Shown here: positions 8,158-17,425 of the stretch, in pieces | Layout of the letters: each line of letters begins with the position of its first letter | Position numbering within the stretch: position 1 is the stretch's first letter | NCBI GenBank assembly: GCA_038731975.1 | Contig: JAVYQJ010000003.1 | Location: forward strand, 1 to 64,000 | DNA: 64,000 nucleotides | Direction of reading: 5' to 3' | DNA from: Thermofilaceae archaeon | Lineage (GTDB): Archaea > Thermoproteota > Thermoprotei > Thermofilales > Thermofilaceae | Translations under genes and position numbers: made by a program | The notes under the pieces: model-generated | The model's input: only the letters and a program-made list of their open reading frames with translations | The model's database searches: none | What the model was told of the DNA's origin: nothing

Positions 8158-8889
8158 CTACGATAGAAGCCTAAGCAAGTTTTCTCGAGATACCTCTATA
8201 AGCTCATTAGCGGCTAGGCCGCGTTCTTCTGCTATGAGGGTAATAACCTCTGGGATCATTGAGGGGGTTAGATGCAGCCCCCTGTACTCGTAGGGGCCAT
8301 CGCTTTCAAACGTTATTGAATTGAGCGGGGTTCTTTTCGCGATGCTTCTGTGCTTATCGCTGATTTTCACGGTGGGGTTAATCGATATCAGGTAGCCCCG
8401 TGCCACGATCTCTGAAAGGACGTCTAGGGGGCCGGTGAACCAGTGGAAAAGCGCACGTTTTATCCCGAAGCGTACGACTTCCTCAAGAACCTGCCTCCAG
8501 GCTTTAGCAGTGTGCAGGTTAACGGGAAGATCGTGATCCTTGGCGATCTGCAGAACGCACCTGAAGACAGCCAACTGCTGCTCATACGTGTCTGGTACGA
8601 ACGCCAAATCTAGGCCTACTTCTCCAATGCATCGTACTTCACCACTAGCCGCGAGCTTTTCCAGCCCCTTCAATTGCTCTTCCAAGTTCACCTCCCTGAG
8701 CGACCAGGGATGAAGGCCAGCGCATGGTACAATGTACCTGAACTTCTTAGCGAGTTCGAGAGTCCTCAAGGAAGATTCCACATCGTCCGCTACCCCAACG
8801 ATCATTTCGAAGCTATCCCCAAACGACTCCAGTTCAGCCTCGCCAAATTCATGGATGTGGCAGTGCGAGTCGGTATACCTATGCGTCAT
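8158..8889 (-). CDS. TatD-family metal-dependent hydrolase
   Basis: 243 residues. The N-terminal DSHCHIHEF motif provides the first metal-binding His pair. The catalytic Glu is in IGEVGLDL, with later His ligands in NLHTAKA and FHWFTG, and the final Asp in FESDGPYEYRG. This is the amidohydrolase-fold TatD set. Relatives are DNases acting on single strands or deoxyribonucleotide ends, but substrate evidence is lacking here. ATG at 8889 with ctttaataac about 35 bp upstream. Same strand as egsA, whose stop lies 86 bp further upstream. Confidence 0.83.
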   Translation of the reverse strand: MTHRYTDSHCHIHEFGEAELESFGDSFEMIVGVADDVESSLRTLELAKKFRYIVPCAGLHPWSLREVNLEEQLKGLEKLAASGEVRCIGEVGLDLAFVPDTYEQQLAVFRCVLQIAKDHDLPVNLHTAKAWRQVLEEVVRFGIKRALFHWFTGPLDVLSEIVARGYLISINPTVKISDKHRSIAKRTPLNSITFESDGPYEYRGLHLTPSMIPEVITLIAEERGLAANELIEVSRENLLRLLS

Positions 8890-8975
8890 TGCGCAGTCGT
8901 TTGTCCTAGGCGGAGCTGGTTATTAAAGCCGTTTGAAGCCGCTGATCCGGGAAAGGCGGAGTTCGAGGCGGGAGT

Positions 8976-10040
8976 CTACGGTATGACTCCGGTGGTCTTG
9001 GCGAGCTTCCAAGCGGCAGATTCGCTGAGCCCGCCTTCGCCGAGTATGGTGTACCTATCCCTCACCTTGTGTGCTAGTTTCAACGCCTCGATGATTGCTT
9101 TTGGGGGTACGCCGAGCTCCTCGCAATTCGTTGGAGCCCCCACCACTCGCAATAGCCTCCTGATCCGTCTCCAGTCAATTCCGTGAAGATAAGCCATCAT
9201 AATGGTTCCGACACCGACCTGTTCGCCGTGAAGACTCTGTTTCTCGGGGTAGACGATGTCGAGAGCGTGGCTGAAGGCGTGTTCGCTGCCCGAGCAGGGC
9301 CTAGAACTGCCCGCTATCGCCATCGCTACGCCACAGCTTATCGCAGCTTCGACGAGTATGCTAATGCCTTCAGGCTCCTGCCTGGCTATCGCCTCCGCGT
9401 TCTTGGCTACCATGGAAGCGCTCATCCTAGCGAGCGCCAAGCTGTAATCGCCCACATACTCACCCTTAATCTTCCTGGCCAGTATCGCATCTCTTACGCT
9501 GGTGAACTTACCTATGATGTCTCCAAAACCGCTGGCGAGAAGTCTACGCGGGGCCTGAGCTATAACGTCGATATCCGCTACAATAGCTATCGGTGGCTTA
9601 ACGAATTTGCTAATAGGGTAGCCGTTCACATCCTTTAACGAGACGGCTGGGCTGGCAATACCGTCGTGAGAGACCGAGGTGGGCACGCTTACGAAGGGGA
9701 TATTAAAGATGTAAGCCACGTACTTAGTAACGTCGATCACCCTCCCTCCACCTACTGCTATCGCAACGTCGGGTCTGATCGATTGGACCAGCCCCCTGGC
9801 TTTCTCAAGGCCCTCCCTATCACTCCCCTCAATAACGCCCGTATGAACCTCGAACTCCTCTCTTAAGAGCAACTCGGCTACGCTGAACCCGACACGGGGA
9901 CCCACGTGAGGCCCTGTGAACACCACAACCTTCTCATAAGCGAACGACCCGAGCAGCGGGGGTAATTGCTTAAGCGCTCCACTACCCACGATAACTTTCG
10001 CGGGGAGCTCTATCTCGTGTATCGGCTTCCCCTCCACCAC
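8976..10040 (-). CDS. egsA: sn-Glycerol-1-phosphate dehydrogenase [NAD(P)+]
   Basis: 354 residues. Reduces dihydroxyacetone phosphate to sn-glycerol 1-phosphate, the backbone of archaeal ether lipids. The NAD-binding region includes AIAVGGGRVIDVTKY and the SVPTSVSHDGIASP motif. Zinc ligands fit the Asp in SGFGDIIGK and the His residues in GSEHAFSHALD and SLHGEQVG. GTG start at 10040; a T-rich ggttttttagcc (10063-10075) about 27 bp upstream is the likely promoter. Divergent from metG. The next two pathway enzymes are encoded at 28219-28992 and 32272-33123. Confidence 0.95.
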   Translation of the reverse strand: MVEGKPIHEIELPAKVIVGSGALKQLPPLLGSFAYEKVVVFTGPHVGPRVGFSVAELLLREEFEVHTGVIEGSDREGLEKARGLVQSIRPDVAIAVGGGRVIDVTKYVAYIFNIPFVSVPTSVSHDGIASPAVSLKDVNGYPISKFVKPPIAIVADIDVIAQAPRRLLASGFGDIIGKFTSVRDAILARKIKGEYVGDYSLALARMSASMVAKNAEAIARQEPEGISILVEAAISCGVAMAIAGSSRPCSGSEHAFSHALDIVYPEKQSLHGEQVGVGTIMMAYLHGIDWRRIRRLLRVVGAPTNCEELGVPPKAIIEALKLAHKVRDRYTILGEGGLSESAAWKLAKTTGVIP

Positions 10041-10132
10041 TCCCCCATTGTGGGAGAAGGCTAAAAAACCGACTGAGTCCAGCTGTTAAGCGGCGAACAA
10101 AGTTTAAGAGCCAATAGGGGGTTATCGCCGGG

Positions 10133-11842
10133 GTGGTGGAGCTAAAAAAGGAAAGGTGGTTGGTATTCTCAGCCTGGCCGTACGTTAACGCGATCCCCCA
10201 CCTAGGTAACCTGATAGGGTCGATCCTCTCCGCTGACATAGCGGCGCGCTTCCTCAGGATGAAAGGGGCTGAAGTAGTATTCGCCAGCGGATCAGATCAG
10301 CATGGAACGCCAATCGAGGTGGAAGCCATTAAGCGCGGTCTAGATCCAGAGAAGATGGCCGACGAGATGCACGAAAGGATCAGCGAGCTCTTCAAGAAGT
10401 GGGGTATCTCATTCGATATTTACACGAAGACCCATAATCCAACTCACATAAACTTCGTTCGAGAGTTCTACTCTCGGGTTTATGAGAACGGGTATATCTT
10501 CAGTGATACGGTCCAGGTACTCTTCTGTCCTGTAGATAATATATTCCTGCCCGATAGGTTCGTTGAGGGTACATGCCCCTACTGTAATTACCCGAGGGCT
10601 AGGGGGGATCAATGCGACAACTGCGGTAGGCTCCTCGATCCCCTCCAGCTCATTGAACCCCGTTGCGTAATATGCCTATCTAAACCGGTGGTCAAGGAGA
10701 GTAAACACTGGTTCTTTGATTTACCTAAACTTGCTAATAAACTAAGTGAATATATTGAAAGCAATCCAAACCTTCCAGATAATGCCCGCAATATGAGCGT
10801 CCAAATGCTGAACGAGGGTTTGCGGCCCAGGTCAGTTACTCGAGACAATAAGTGGGGCATTCCAGCACCTTTCCCGGGAGCTGAAGGTAAGACCATTTAC
10901 GTGTGGATGGAGGCCGTCCTTGGATACGTTTCCGCCGTGCGAGAATACTTTGAGCGGCGAGGCGAACCCGAGAAGTGGAAGGAGTTCTGGTTAAACAGCG
11001 AGACTAAGAGCGTTTACTTCGTCGGGAAGGACAACATACCCTTCCACACAATCATTTTCCCAGCCCTGCTTCTAGCATCGGGGGAGGGCTATGTTCTACC
11101 GTGGACAGTGGCTTCCACCGAGTACCTGTTATTCGAAGGTGAAAAGTTCTCTAAGAGTAGGGGGATCGGAATATGGATTGATGAGGCAATCGAGCTCCTG
11201 CCCGTCGACTACTGGCGCTTCGCGCTAGTTTGGATGAGGCCAGAGGTTCGAGATACTAGCTTTACGTGGAAAGGGCTGCAGGAGGTTGTGAACGCTATAC
11301 TCAACGACACCATCGGCAACTTCGTTCACCGAACTCTGACGCTTGTTAAGCGCAGGTTTGATTACGTGATACCTGATCCTGGTGAATTGAGGCCCGATGA
11401 TCAAAGGGTACTAGATGACGCTTGGAGTAGGATTGATGAAGCTGAGAAGGAGATGATGGCTTTCCGATTTAAACGGGCTCTCCTACGCATAGTGGAGGTT
11501 GCATCCATAGGTAACGCTTACCTGAACGAGAAAAAACCCTGGGAGGAGCCTCTTCAAGAAGCTGCAAAAACCCTCTTTACGGCTTGCAGTCTTGTAAAGA
11601 CTCTAGCCGTAACGCTGGCGCCCGTGATTCCTGGAAAGGCTCAGGAGATGTGGGAGGCTCTTGGCTACCCAGGGAGAGTTGAGGAAGTTTGGTGGCACGA
11701 GGCGAAACAACCGGTCAAGCCGGGCCTTAGGATAATGGAGCCTCAACCCCTGTTTAGAAAGATCAGCGATGAAGAGTTGGCTGCTATGCAGGAAAGGTTG
11801 GCAAAGATCCGGAAAGGGGGTCTCTCCTCGAGTCAGAGTTAA
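10133..11842 (+). CDS. metG: Methionyl-tRNA synthetase
   Basis: 569 residues. A class I synthetase with the HIGH-type motif HLGN near residue 23 and a KMSKS-type motif KFSKS near residue 340. The connective-peptide zinc knuckles are present as CPVDN...CPYC and CDNCG...CVIC. It ends after the anticodon-binding helical domain, with no C-terminal EMAP/Trbp111-like tRNA-binding domain. GTG start at 10133 (a second GTG follows at once), with agtttaagag 27 bp upstream. Its stop codon shares the palindrome TTAA with the stop of the convergent methylthiotransferase gene. Confidence 0.94.
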   Translation: MVELKKERWLVFSAWPYVNAIPHLGNLIGSILSADIAARFLRMKGAEVVFASGSDQHGTPIEVEAIKRGLDPEKMADEMHERISELFKKWGISFDIYTKTHNPTHINFVREFYSRVYENGYIFSDTVQVLFCPVDNIFLPDRFVEGTCPYCNYPRARGDQCDNCGRLLDPLQLIEPRCVICLSKPVVKESKHWFFDLPKLANKLSEYIESNPNLPDNARNMSVQMLNEGLRPRSVTRDNKWGIPAPFPGAEGKTIYVWMEAVLGYVSAVREYFERRGEPEKWKEFWLNSETKSVYFVGKDNIPFHTIIFPALLLASGEGYVLPWTVASTEYLLFEGEKFSKSRGIGIWIDEAIELLPVDYWRFALVWMRPEVRDTSFTWKGLQEVVNAILNDTIGNFVHRTLTLVKRRFDYVIPDPGELRPDDQRVLDDAWSRIDEAEKEMMAFRFKRALLRIVEVASIGNAYLNEKKPWEEPLQEAAKTLFTACSLVKTLAVTLAPVIPGKAQEMWEALGYPGRVEEVWWHEAKQPVKPGLRIMEPQPLFRKISDEELAAMQERLAKIRKGGLSSSQS

Positions 11843-13101
11843 TCTACAACCTCGCCTACTAGATGCAAGGGGGTGTAACCCTTTATCCTCACTCTAACTC
11901 GCTCCCCCACTTTGACTGTGTTCGGCAAGATGACTGGTTTGTACGTGTCGGTCCTGGCTATCACGGTTCCCTCTTTCTTGCCATTCTCGCAGACTAGAAC
12001 TTCAAGCTCCCTGCCTAAGTAAGTCGAGTTTATAGAGGCCGCCACCCTTAGTGCTACATCGGTGAGAATTCGCGATCTCCTCTTTTTCTCTGGTTCAGCG
12101 ACGGTGTCTCTAGCTATGTAAGCTGGGGTAAAGGGTCTGAAGGTGTAGCGAGCCACGTGAACCTTGTCGAACTTCAACTCCTGCACTAATTTAACACTCC
12201 TGAGAAAGGCTTCCCAGTCTTCACCGGGGTATCCCACGATAATGTCCGTCGCTACTGACAGTTCACCTACCCTACGGCGAAATAGTTGAACTAGGTTCTT
12301 GTACTCTTCCACAGTGTACCTTCTTCGCATCAGCCTTAGTACAGTGTCGTCACCCGACTGCAATGGTAGGTGCACGTACTTGTATACCCTCTCGTCCTTG
12401 ATGAGTTCGGAGAGCTCATCCGCGATGCTTTTGGCCATCCAAGGCTCCATCATTCCGATCCTAATCCTGTAGTCGCCGTCAACCTCAGACAGGATGCGTC
12501 TAATGAGGTCGGTTAGCCTGAGACCCAGATCGAGGCCATACGCCGCAACATCCTGCCCAGTGAGGTAGACTTCCTTTGCGCCTCTTCTCACGGCATCTGC
12601 AATAAGCCGCAACGCCAACTCTGGGTCTAAACTTGTTACCCCCCTCCTAACCAGAGGCTCGGCGCAGAAGCCGCACGCCCCTGTGCACCCCACCTCAATC
12701 GGAATCACATACCTCACACCCCCCGTGTATTCGCCAGCGAATATCGCCCTCCGGTACTCGCGGACCAGCCATAGCTCCTCACCTTGCACGAAGCGTGGTA
12801 GTTCACTGAGGCATGATGGCTCCACGAGTGAGGCTTTTGGAGCAGCTTCAAGTATCGAGTAGGGTCGAACGTTAACGAGGCATCCAGTTACGGCGATCCT
12901 CTTACCCGTCGAAGCGAACTCTCTCAACCTCCTGAGAATCTTGCGCTCCGTATCTCCTCTAACGGCGCACGTATTGATGATAACTGCGTCAGCTAGCTCG
13001 GCATTCTCAACGATCTCAGCGTACCGTGATACTACCTGCTTCACGTACTCACTGAGGGCCTTGTTAAGCCAGCAGCCGTAGTTTTCGACGTAGACCCTCA
13101 T
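11839..13101 (-). CDS. tRNA N6-threonylcarbamoyladenosine methylthiotransferase (CDKAL1/MtaB-like)
   Basis: 420 residues. Three domains are visible: an N-terminal UPF0004 domain with cysteines in ENYGCW, INTCAVRG and VTGCLVN; a radical SAM core with the cluster motif CTGACGFC and SGDDTVLRLMRRRY; and a C-terminal TRAM domain (about 360-420). This set inserts sulfur and a methyl group into t6A37 of tRNAs reading ANN codons. Archaeal and eukaryotic members (e-MtaB) carry this architecture. ATG at 13101, with gatttaagc about 27 bp upstream. Convergent with metG, sharing TTAA at the stops. Confidence 0.88.
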   Translation of the reverse strand: MRVYVENYGCWLNKALSEYVKQVVSRYAEIVENAELADAVIINTCAVRGDTERKILRRLREFASTGKRIAVTGCLVNVRPYSILEAAPKASLVEPSCLSELPRFVQGEELWLVREYRRAIFAGEYTGGVRYVIPIEVGCTGACGFCAEPLVRRGVTSLDPELALRLIADAVRRGAKEVYLTGQDVAAYGLDLGLRLTDLIRRILSEVDGDYRIRIGMMEPWMAKSIADELSELIKDERVYKYVHLPLQSGDDTVLRLMRRRYTVEEYKNLVQLFRRRVGELSVATDIIVGYPGEDWEAFLRSVKLVQELKFDKVHVARYTFRPFTPAYIARDTVAEPEKKRRSRILTDVALRVAASINSTYLGRELEVLVCENGKKEGTVIARTDTYKPVILPNTVKVGERVRVRIKGYTPLHLVGEVVD

Positions 13102-13215
13102 CCACTCGTACCGCAGTAGGACAGCTTAAATCCTTCAAGCGCGTTACAGAGTCAGCAGTCCAACGCACTGTTTGTTGAGGAAGAAGTTAAAAAGTGCACT
13201 TACCGCAGATAGCGC

Positions 13216-14775
13216 GTGCGGAGAATAGCGTGGACGCTGATCATGCTGCTTACACTAGTCCCCCTCAGCGCTACGGCAGCCCCCTCAGTCGAGGCGAAGG
13301 CTAGGGTTGAGCCGCCCTACGTGATACTCACTCTCTCTGTTCAAGATCTTCCAACATCAACTTTCACTCTCGATATTGGGAACTTCTCTCACTTTCTCGA
13401 ATACGCCTTCGCGGTGACCAATGGTGCAGTCGCGTACGGTTCTCTCGAAGGATCAAAACTGATATTTCAAACGAAAATGGTAGGAAATACTACAATTTAC
13501 ATGGTTTTAAGAACGTTTAAATACGAATATCACAGCATTGTCTTCAGCTTACCAGCCCCCCTAGCTCCAATTGAAATTCTACCGTGCAATTTCTCGCTCA
13601 CTATCTATGGTCTACCGTCAATGCCGAGCGTAATTCAATCGCCTTTCAATGTTACAACCGGTTACAACGAGAGCCTACGATACTACATCAAGGGTGCCAC
13701 GGTAGCAGAAGAGCCATGGGGCAATTTAACTTTCAGCATTGGCACTACTCGCCTACCCCCTACAATTAAGAGGGTTGAGAGGACGTTGATGATCGATGCT
13801 CAAAGAGTTATAATAGTAGACAACATTACGCTGCAGGGCATCACCGACTACAACACCGAGAGCATCAACCTCACATACCCGTTAAGCCTCGATGTGGAGG
13901 AGGTGGGAGGCCTCGTAGGCCCCTATCCGCGAGCTCTCTACACGGTTACTCGCACCGGTAACAGCACGCAGGTCGGTATATCGCTGCTCGCGCCCCCTGC
14001 ACGCGAGGGCGATCTGGCCTTCGTATGGGTGAAGCTTTCGAGCCCACTGCTCTCCAAGGATAATCGCTACCTGATCCCGGCTTACGCCGGTATTGGGCAC
14101 TACGTGCCAAGCTTTACGGTTACTCTCAAAGTGCGCGGCAGTCTAGCAGGTTTGAGCGAAGCAGCGGTGGAAGGGGACTATCGCGTTTACAAACTTCCAG
14201 AGCGTAAACTACTGGGAGTGGAAGTAGACCCTTACATAATGCTTGAAGGGTCTCTACTGCCCCCACCGCAGCCGAACTACCTGCTCATATCCATGATTTT
14301 TGCCGTAATTGCGGCGTTGAGTTACTTCATGTCATCAAGAGTGGGGCGTGCGGCTCCGACAGAGACGAGAGTCGAGGTTAAATTGACTGGCGAGCTGATT
14401 GCTGTTCTGAAGGAAAGGAGCGACAACCTTGCTGCTTTTCTCGATTCGTGGAGCAAGTACGATAAAGGCAAGCTCAGCAGGCAAGCTTACAGGCAAGCGG
14501 TACTTAGGTACAGACGACGGGAAACCGAACTGAGGAGGAGGGCTAGAGAAGTCGCTCTAAAAAGTGAGGAGAGTTTAAAACTTTTAGATAAGGTTGATAA
14601 TATATTTTTTGAGGTTGAAAAACTTTTGAATAGGCTTGACGAGCTAAAAACTAGTATGGAAAAAGGACTCATGCCACAAACAGAGGGAAGAAGAAGGATA
14701 ACCGAACTTAATGAGAGGCTGGAACAACTAAGGAATGAATTAGAGGAGCTAATAGTAAAATATTCTGAATCTTGA
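13216..14775 (+). CDS. Secreted-domain, single-pass membrane protein with cytoplasmic coiled coil
   Basis: 519 residues; family not recognised. Residues 1-22 form a signal peptide (MRRIAWTLIMLL..., ending near ATAA). About 330 extracytoplasmic residues follow, mostly beta-prone, with roughly ten N-x-S/T sequons. A single transmembrane segment lies near 352-372 (YLLISMIFAVIAALSYFM), then a highly charged, coiled-coil-like tail of about 140 residues. This order (glycosylated lumenal domain, one TM, charged tail) recalls ribophorin I of the eukaryotic oligosaccharyltransferase, but I see no sequence proof. GTG start at 13216, with gttaaaaagtg 28 bp upstream. Monocistronic. Confidence 0.75.
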   Translation: MRRIAWTLIMLLTLVPLSATAAPSVEAKARVEPPYVILTLSVQDLPTSTFTLDIGNFSHFLEYAFAVTNGAVAYGSLEGSKLIFQTKMVGNTTIYMVLRTFKYEYHSIVFSLPAPLAPIEILPCNFSLTIYGLPSMPSVIQSPFNVTTGYNESLRYYIKGATVAEEPWGNLTFSIGTTRLPPTIKRVERTLMIDAQRVIIVDNITLQGITDYNTESINLTYPLSLDVEEVGGLVGPYPRALYTVTRTGNSTQVGISLLAPPAREGDLAFVWVKLSSPLLSKDNRYLIPAYAGIGHYVPSFTVTLKVRGSLAGLSEAAVEGDYRVYKLPERKLLGVEVDPYIMLEGSLLPPPQPNYLLISMIFAVIAALSYFMSSRVGRAAPTETRVEVKLTGELIAVLKERSDNLAAFLDSWSKYDKGKLSRQAYRQAVLRYRRRETELRRRAREVALKSEESLKLLDKVDNIFFEVEKLLNRLDELKTSMEKGLMPQTEGRRRITELNERLEQLRNELEELIVKYSES

Positions 14776-14995
14776 TCAAAACGTAAAAAGTATTTACGTC
14801 AACATCTTTACTGTTTGAAGCTTAGCCTCCGTACTGGTTAAATTCGGTGAATAGGCAAAGAGATAGCCCATGCGATTATTGAACCCTCCTTACGCTGAGC
14901 TAAAAGAGAGACAAGCTTTCGCTTTTTAGCCTGCCCACCAGAGCTATAGGACCGGTATGAGCCTTTGAAGCGCTTATTCTGCATCATAGAGGGGA
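14776..14995. other. Intergenic region without recognised gene
   Basis: 220 bp between the membrane protein gene and tRNA-Leu. I find no convincing ORF, C/D box set or tRNA. T-rich runs after 14775 may end transcription of the upstream gene. The tRNA-Leu gene is transcribed toward this region. Confidence 0.4.
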
Positions 14996-15101
14996 TGGTG
15001 CGGGGGCCGGGATTCGAACCCGGGCAGGCCTACGCCAGCGGAGCCTCAGTTTAGGCCTAGGGTGTAGTCCGCCCCCTTTGACCTAGCTCGGGCACCCCCG
15101 C
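14996..15101 (-). tRNA. tRNA-Leu(GAG) with intron 5' of the anticodon
   Basis: On the minus strand GCGGGGG pairs with CCCCCGC, with discriminator A and an encoded CCA (14998-14996). The long variable arm marks a type II tRNA. The anticodon stem GCGGA (15072-15068) pairs with TCCGC (15042-15038). The mature loop must be CTGAGGC with anticodon GAG. Eighteen extra nucleotides sit between the 5' stem and GAG, inside 15048-15067, so the intron interrupts the loop before the anticodon (about 31/32 to 33/34; a 2-nt ambiguity) instead of the canonical 37/38. Confidence 0.9.
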
Positions 15102-15112
15102 ACGGGTGACGT

Positions 15113-16606
15113 CTAAGTCTGGGTTATAAAGCTCGCGGCCGATGAGCTAGCGGGCAGTGTAAAGCTCAGCGGGTCGGCGATGTAGCTTCTACTGAGCTCT
15201 ACGAACACTTCCAAGACACTATCGGCGGTTGTGGCCTCAAACTCGCGGAGCTTTCCAGCAACTTCGGCAGCTATTTTCTCGTAGTAGCTGATGCACTCGT
15301 CAGTGAGATAGGCACGGTAGCTCCTCAATTCCTCCAGGTCGATCACTCTCACCTTACGCTCCTCGGTGTACGTAACATCAACGCAGAGGTCTATGTACCA
15401 GAGGGCGTTTGGCGGGCGCGGTTCGATCGGCGTGTTTATGTTTACGTAAACCCCCTTGAGAAGCCCATTACCGCTAAAGTACGCGTGTGGCAAGACGCAA
15501 GATCCGAGCGTAGCGACGCTTAAGATAACATCCCCCTCCTCCTTTGGTATCTCGAGGCCATCATAGGTGCCTGGCGCACGAGCTTTCCTAACCAGCTTTA
15601 ACGTGAGCGGCCATCTTGCGAGTACCTCGCACTCTCCCTCTATTACCGCTACCCTGCCATCGATCTTCTCGTGGAGAAGCCGGAGCCTGCCCGCCGTATA
15701 CTCCTTTGCCACTTCCTCCATCAAGGCTTTGGATAGGTGCTCGGGCTTGCAGTACTTCAGAAACACGTTCTCGGCCTCATCGACTAGATTGGAGTACCTG
15801 CTTCCGCAGGCCTTAAAGAGGTGGTGCAACGGGATCGTGGGGACTTGCTTCGCGCGAAGGTTATCGAAGCGTGCTTTGTCTTCAAGCGATAGCGGTACGA
15901 GTGCTAATAGCTCGCCATCTGTTAGTTTGACAGGTTGCGTGGCTTCACGTGCTTTCTCCTTCACGCGTAATGCCTTTTCCTTCAACGACTGCAGCTCGCC
16001 CAATAGTTCGCTCATTTCCGCCCAGCGGGCCGAGCTTCTCCACTTGACCCCCCAACCCTCTAAACCGGCCCTCATGGCCATCGATAGGAGCAGGCTCCGC
16101 TGCACCCCCCGAATGTGCTCGCTGACCTCGTGGAGCCGCCCCTCTATCAATCGAGCATATTCGCCTACGAGCGCTACCCCCCGCCTCAGTATGGGCATTC
16201 CTTCATGGAAAGTCACTACGTGTGCAGTCACGAGTTCACCGACTTTCGCACTGTCTTCGAGTACTCCTTTACGCTCTCCCGGCAGCTCCACAGTGTTTGG
16301 TCCCACAACTCTACAAACGTATGTAGCGTAAAGCTCCTCCTCCATCGTCACTATGGGAGACCTTGCTGCCACGCTGCGTAAGATCCTCAGTACGCTCTCC
16401 GCTAACGGCCTTTGGCCGATGACGACGAGCCCAGCGTGGTCGTCTCGATCCTTAATCGTGACTAGCGCTACTCCTTTCTCCTCTACCTCGCTACCGAATC
16501 GCTCCTTAAGCTGGGGGCTGGCATCGACGATTTTAATGCCGTTGTCGATCATGAGACGAGCAAGGGCCGTGGAGAAAATCCCCCGCACTCTAACCCCTCT
16601 CTCCAT
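15113..16606 (-). CDS. FAU-1-like RNA-binding protein / RNase E/G-related with DUF402 domain
   Basis: 497 residues. The N-terminus (VRVRGIFSTALARLMIDNG) and the following S1-like part match archaeal FAU-1, a protein that binds AU-rich RNA and shares the RNase E/G fold. The C-terminal 150 residues fit DUF402 (WYIDLCVDV; RVIDLEELRSYRAYL). A role in rRNA or mRNA processing is plausible. I placed the start at ATG 16606, where family similarity begins. Longer in-frame options reach back to 16696 and beyond, but would run across the TATA box shared with the divergent UPF0147 gene. Confidence 0.75.
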   Translation of the reverse strand: MERGVRVRGIFSTALARLMIDNGIKIVDASPQLKERFGSEVEEKGVALVTIKDRDDHAGLVVIGQRPLAESVLRILRSVAARSPIVTMEEELYATYVCRVVGPNTVELPGERKGVLEDSAKVGELVTAHVVTFHEGMPILRRGVALVGEYARLIEGRLHEVSEHIRGVQRSLLLSMAMRAGLEGWGVKWRSSARWAEMSELLGELQSLKEKALRVKEKAREATQPVKLTDGELLALVPLSLEDKARFDNLRAKQVPTIPLHHLFKACGSRYSNLVDEAENVFLKYCKPEHLSKALMEEVAKEYTAGRLRLLHEKIDGRVAVIEGECEVLARWPLTLKLVRKARAPGTYDGLEIPKEEGDVILSVATLGSCVLPHAYFSGNGLLKGVYVNINTPIEPRPPNALWYIDLCVDVTYTEERKVRVIDLEELRSYRAYLTDECISYYEKIAAEVAGKLREFEATTADSVLEVFVELSRSYIADPLSFTLPASSSAASFITQT

Positions 16607-16686
16607 TGGCACCGAGGAGCTGCCGTGAACCGGAAGAAGAGCCTTGCGCTTGGGATCAAGTTGTGCGCGAGTGGTTCGCAAGAAAC

Positions 16687-16697
16687 TTTTATACATC
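16687..16697 (+). promoter_or_regulatory. TATA box of the UPF0147-acetyltransferase-radical SAM operon
   Basis: The sequence cttttatacat lies about 25-28 bp upstream of the ATG at 16716, a typical crenarchaeal leaderless promoter. Being nearly palindromic, it may also serve the divergent FAU-1-like gene. Confidence 0.6.
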
Positions 16698-16715
16698 CGC
16701 CCTTTCTGCAGCGTG

Positions 16716-16979
16716 ATGAGTATGAGTGAAGCTGTCCAACTGAGGCAGGCGGTAGATCTACTTCGGAAGCTAGTGGAAGATCGAGGGGTTCCTCGAAACA
16801 TCAGGCGGCTTGCTGCCGAATCCATAGAGATTCTAAACGACGCCAAGCTTTCGCTGGGTCTGAGGGCGGCGAATGCGATTTCGAAGCTTGACGAAGCCTC
16901 CCTAGACCCTAATGCTCCTTTGTATGCGAGGACGTTGATATGGCAAGTAATAGCGCTGCTGGAGCAACTGAAAGATTAG
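16716..16979 (+). CDS. UPF0147 family protein
   Basis: 87 residues, all helical. The stretch LRKLVEDRGVPRNIRRLAAESI followed by the LDPNAPLYARTLIWQVIALLEQL ending is diagnostic of UPF0147 (COG1698), a short archaeal family of unknown function. The start is ATG 16716 (a second ATG lies two codons later). It opens a three-gene operon; the acetyltransferase gene starts 40 bp before its stop. Confidence 0.85.
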   Translation: MSMSEAVQLRQAVDLLRKLVEDRGVPRNIRRLAAESIEILNDAKLSLGLRAANAISKLDEASLDPNAPLYARTLIWQVIALLEQLKD

Positions 16980-17425
16980 TGATCAGGGAAGCGAGGAAAG
17001 AGGACTTAACGGATGTTTATGACATAGAAACGTTAAGCTTTGGAAGCGAAGCTTACGAACCCTTTCTCCTACAGTTGTACTTCAATTTAGCTCGCGAAAC
17101 TTTCCTTGTAGCTGAAGTTGAAGGTCGCGTGATAGGCTATGCGATCGGCGTGCTCACTAGGTGGGGTGGGGGGCACGTGATCTCCATTGCAGTCCACCCG
17201 TCGTTCAGGCGGATGGGAGTTGCCGAAAAACTTCTGAGAGAACTTTTGAAGAGAATGCGACAGAGGGGGGCTAAAGCTGTTAGGCTGGAAGTCAAGGTGA
17301 GCAATGAGCCGGCTATAAATCTTTACAAGAAGCTAGGCTTTAGAGCTGTAGGCGTCATAAGCAACTACTACCCTAACGGCGAAGATGCCTACGTAATGAT
17401 GGTAGATTTCGATGAAAACGGTTAA
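16940..17425 (+). CDS. rimI: GNAT N-terminal acetyltransferase (archaeal RimI/Ard1-like)
   Basis: 161 residues. A GNAT fold with acetyl-CoA loop RRMGVAEKLL, the preceding strand HVISIAVHPSFR and the closing motif EPAINLYKKLGF. It closely resembles archaeal Ard1/NatA-like enzymes that acetylate protein N-termini of mixed specificity; the bacterial RimI name is by homology. It overlaps the UPF0147 gene by 40 bp and the radical SAM gene by 14 bp, so translation is likely coupled. ATG at 16940; a later start near VIREARK cannot be excluded. Confidence 0.87.
   Translation: MASNSAAGATERLVIREARKEDLTDVYDIETLSFGSEAYEPFLLQLYFNLARETFLVAEVEGRVIGYAIGVLTRWGGGHVISIAVHPSFRRMGVAEKLLRELLKRMRQRGAKAVRLEVKVSNEPAINLYKKLGFRAVGVISNYYPNGEDAYVMMVDFDENG

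Noticed and set aside
16607-16846. N-terminal extension of the FAU-1-like gene
   Set aside because: It runs antisense through the UPF0147 coding start and its TATA box, and has no family similarity.
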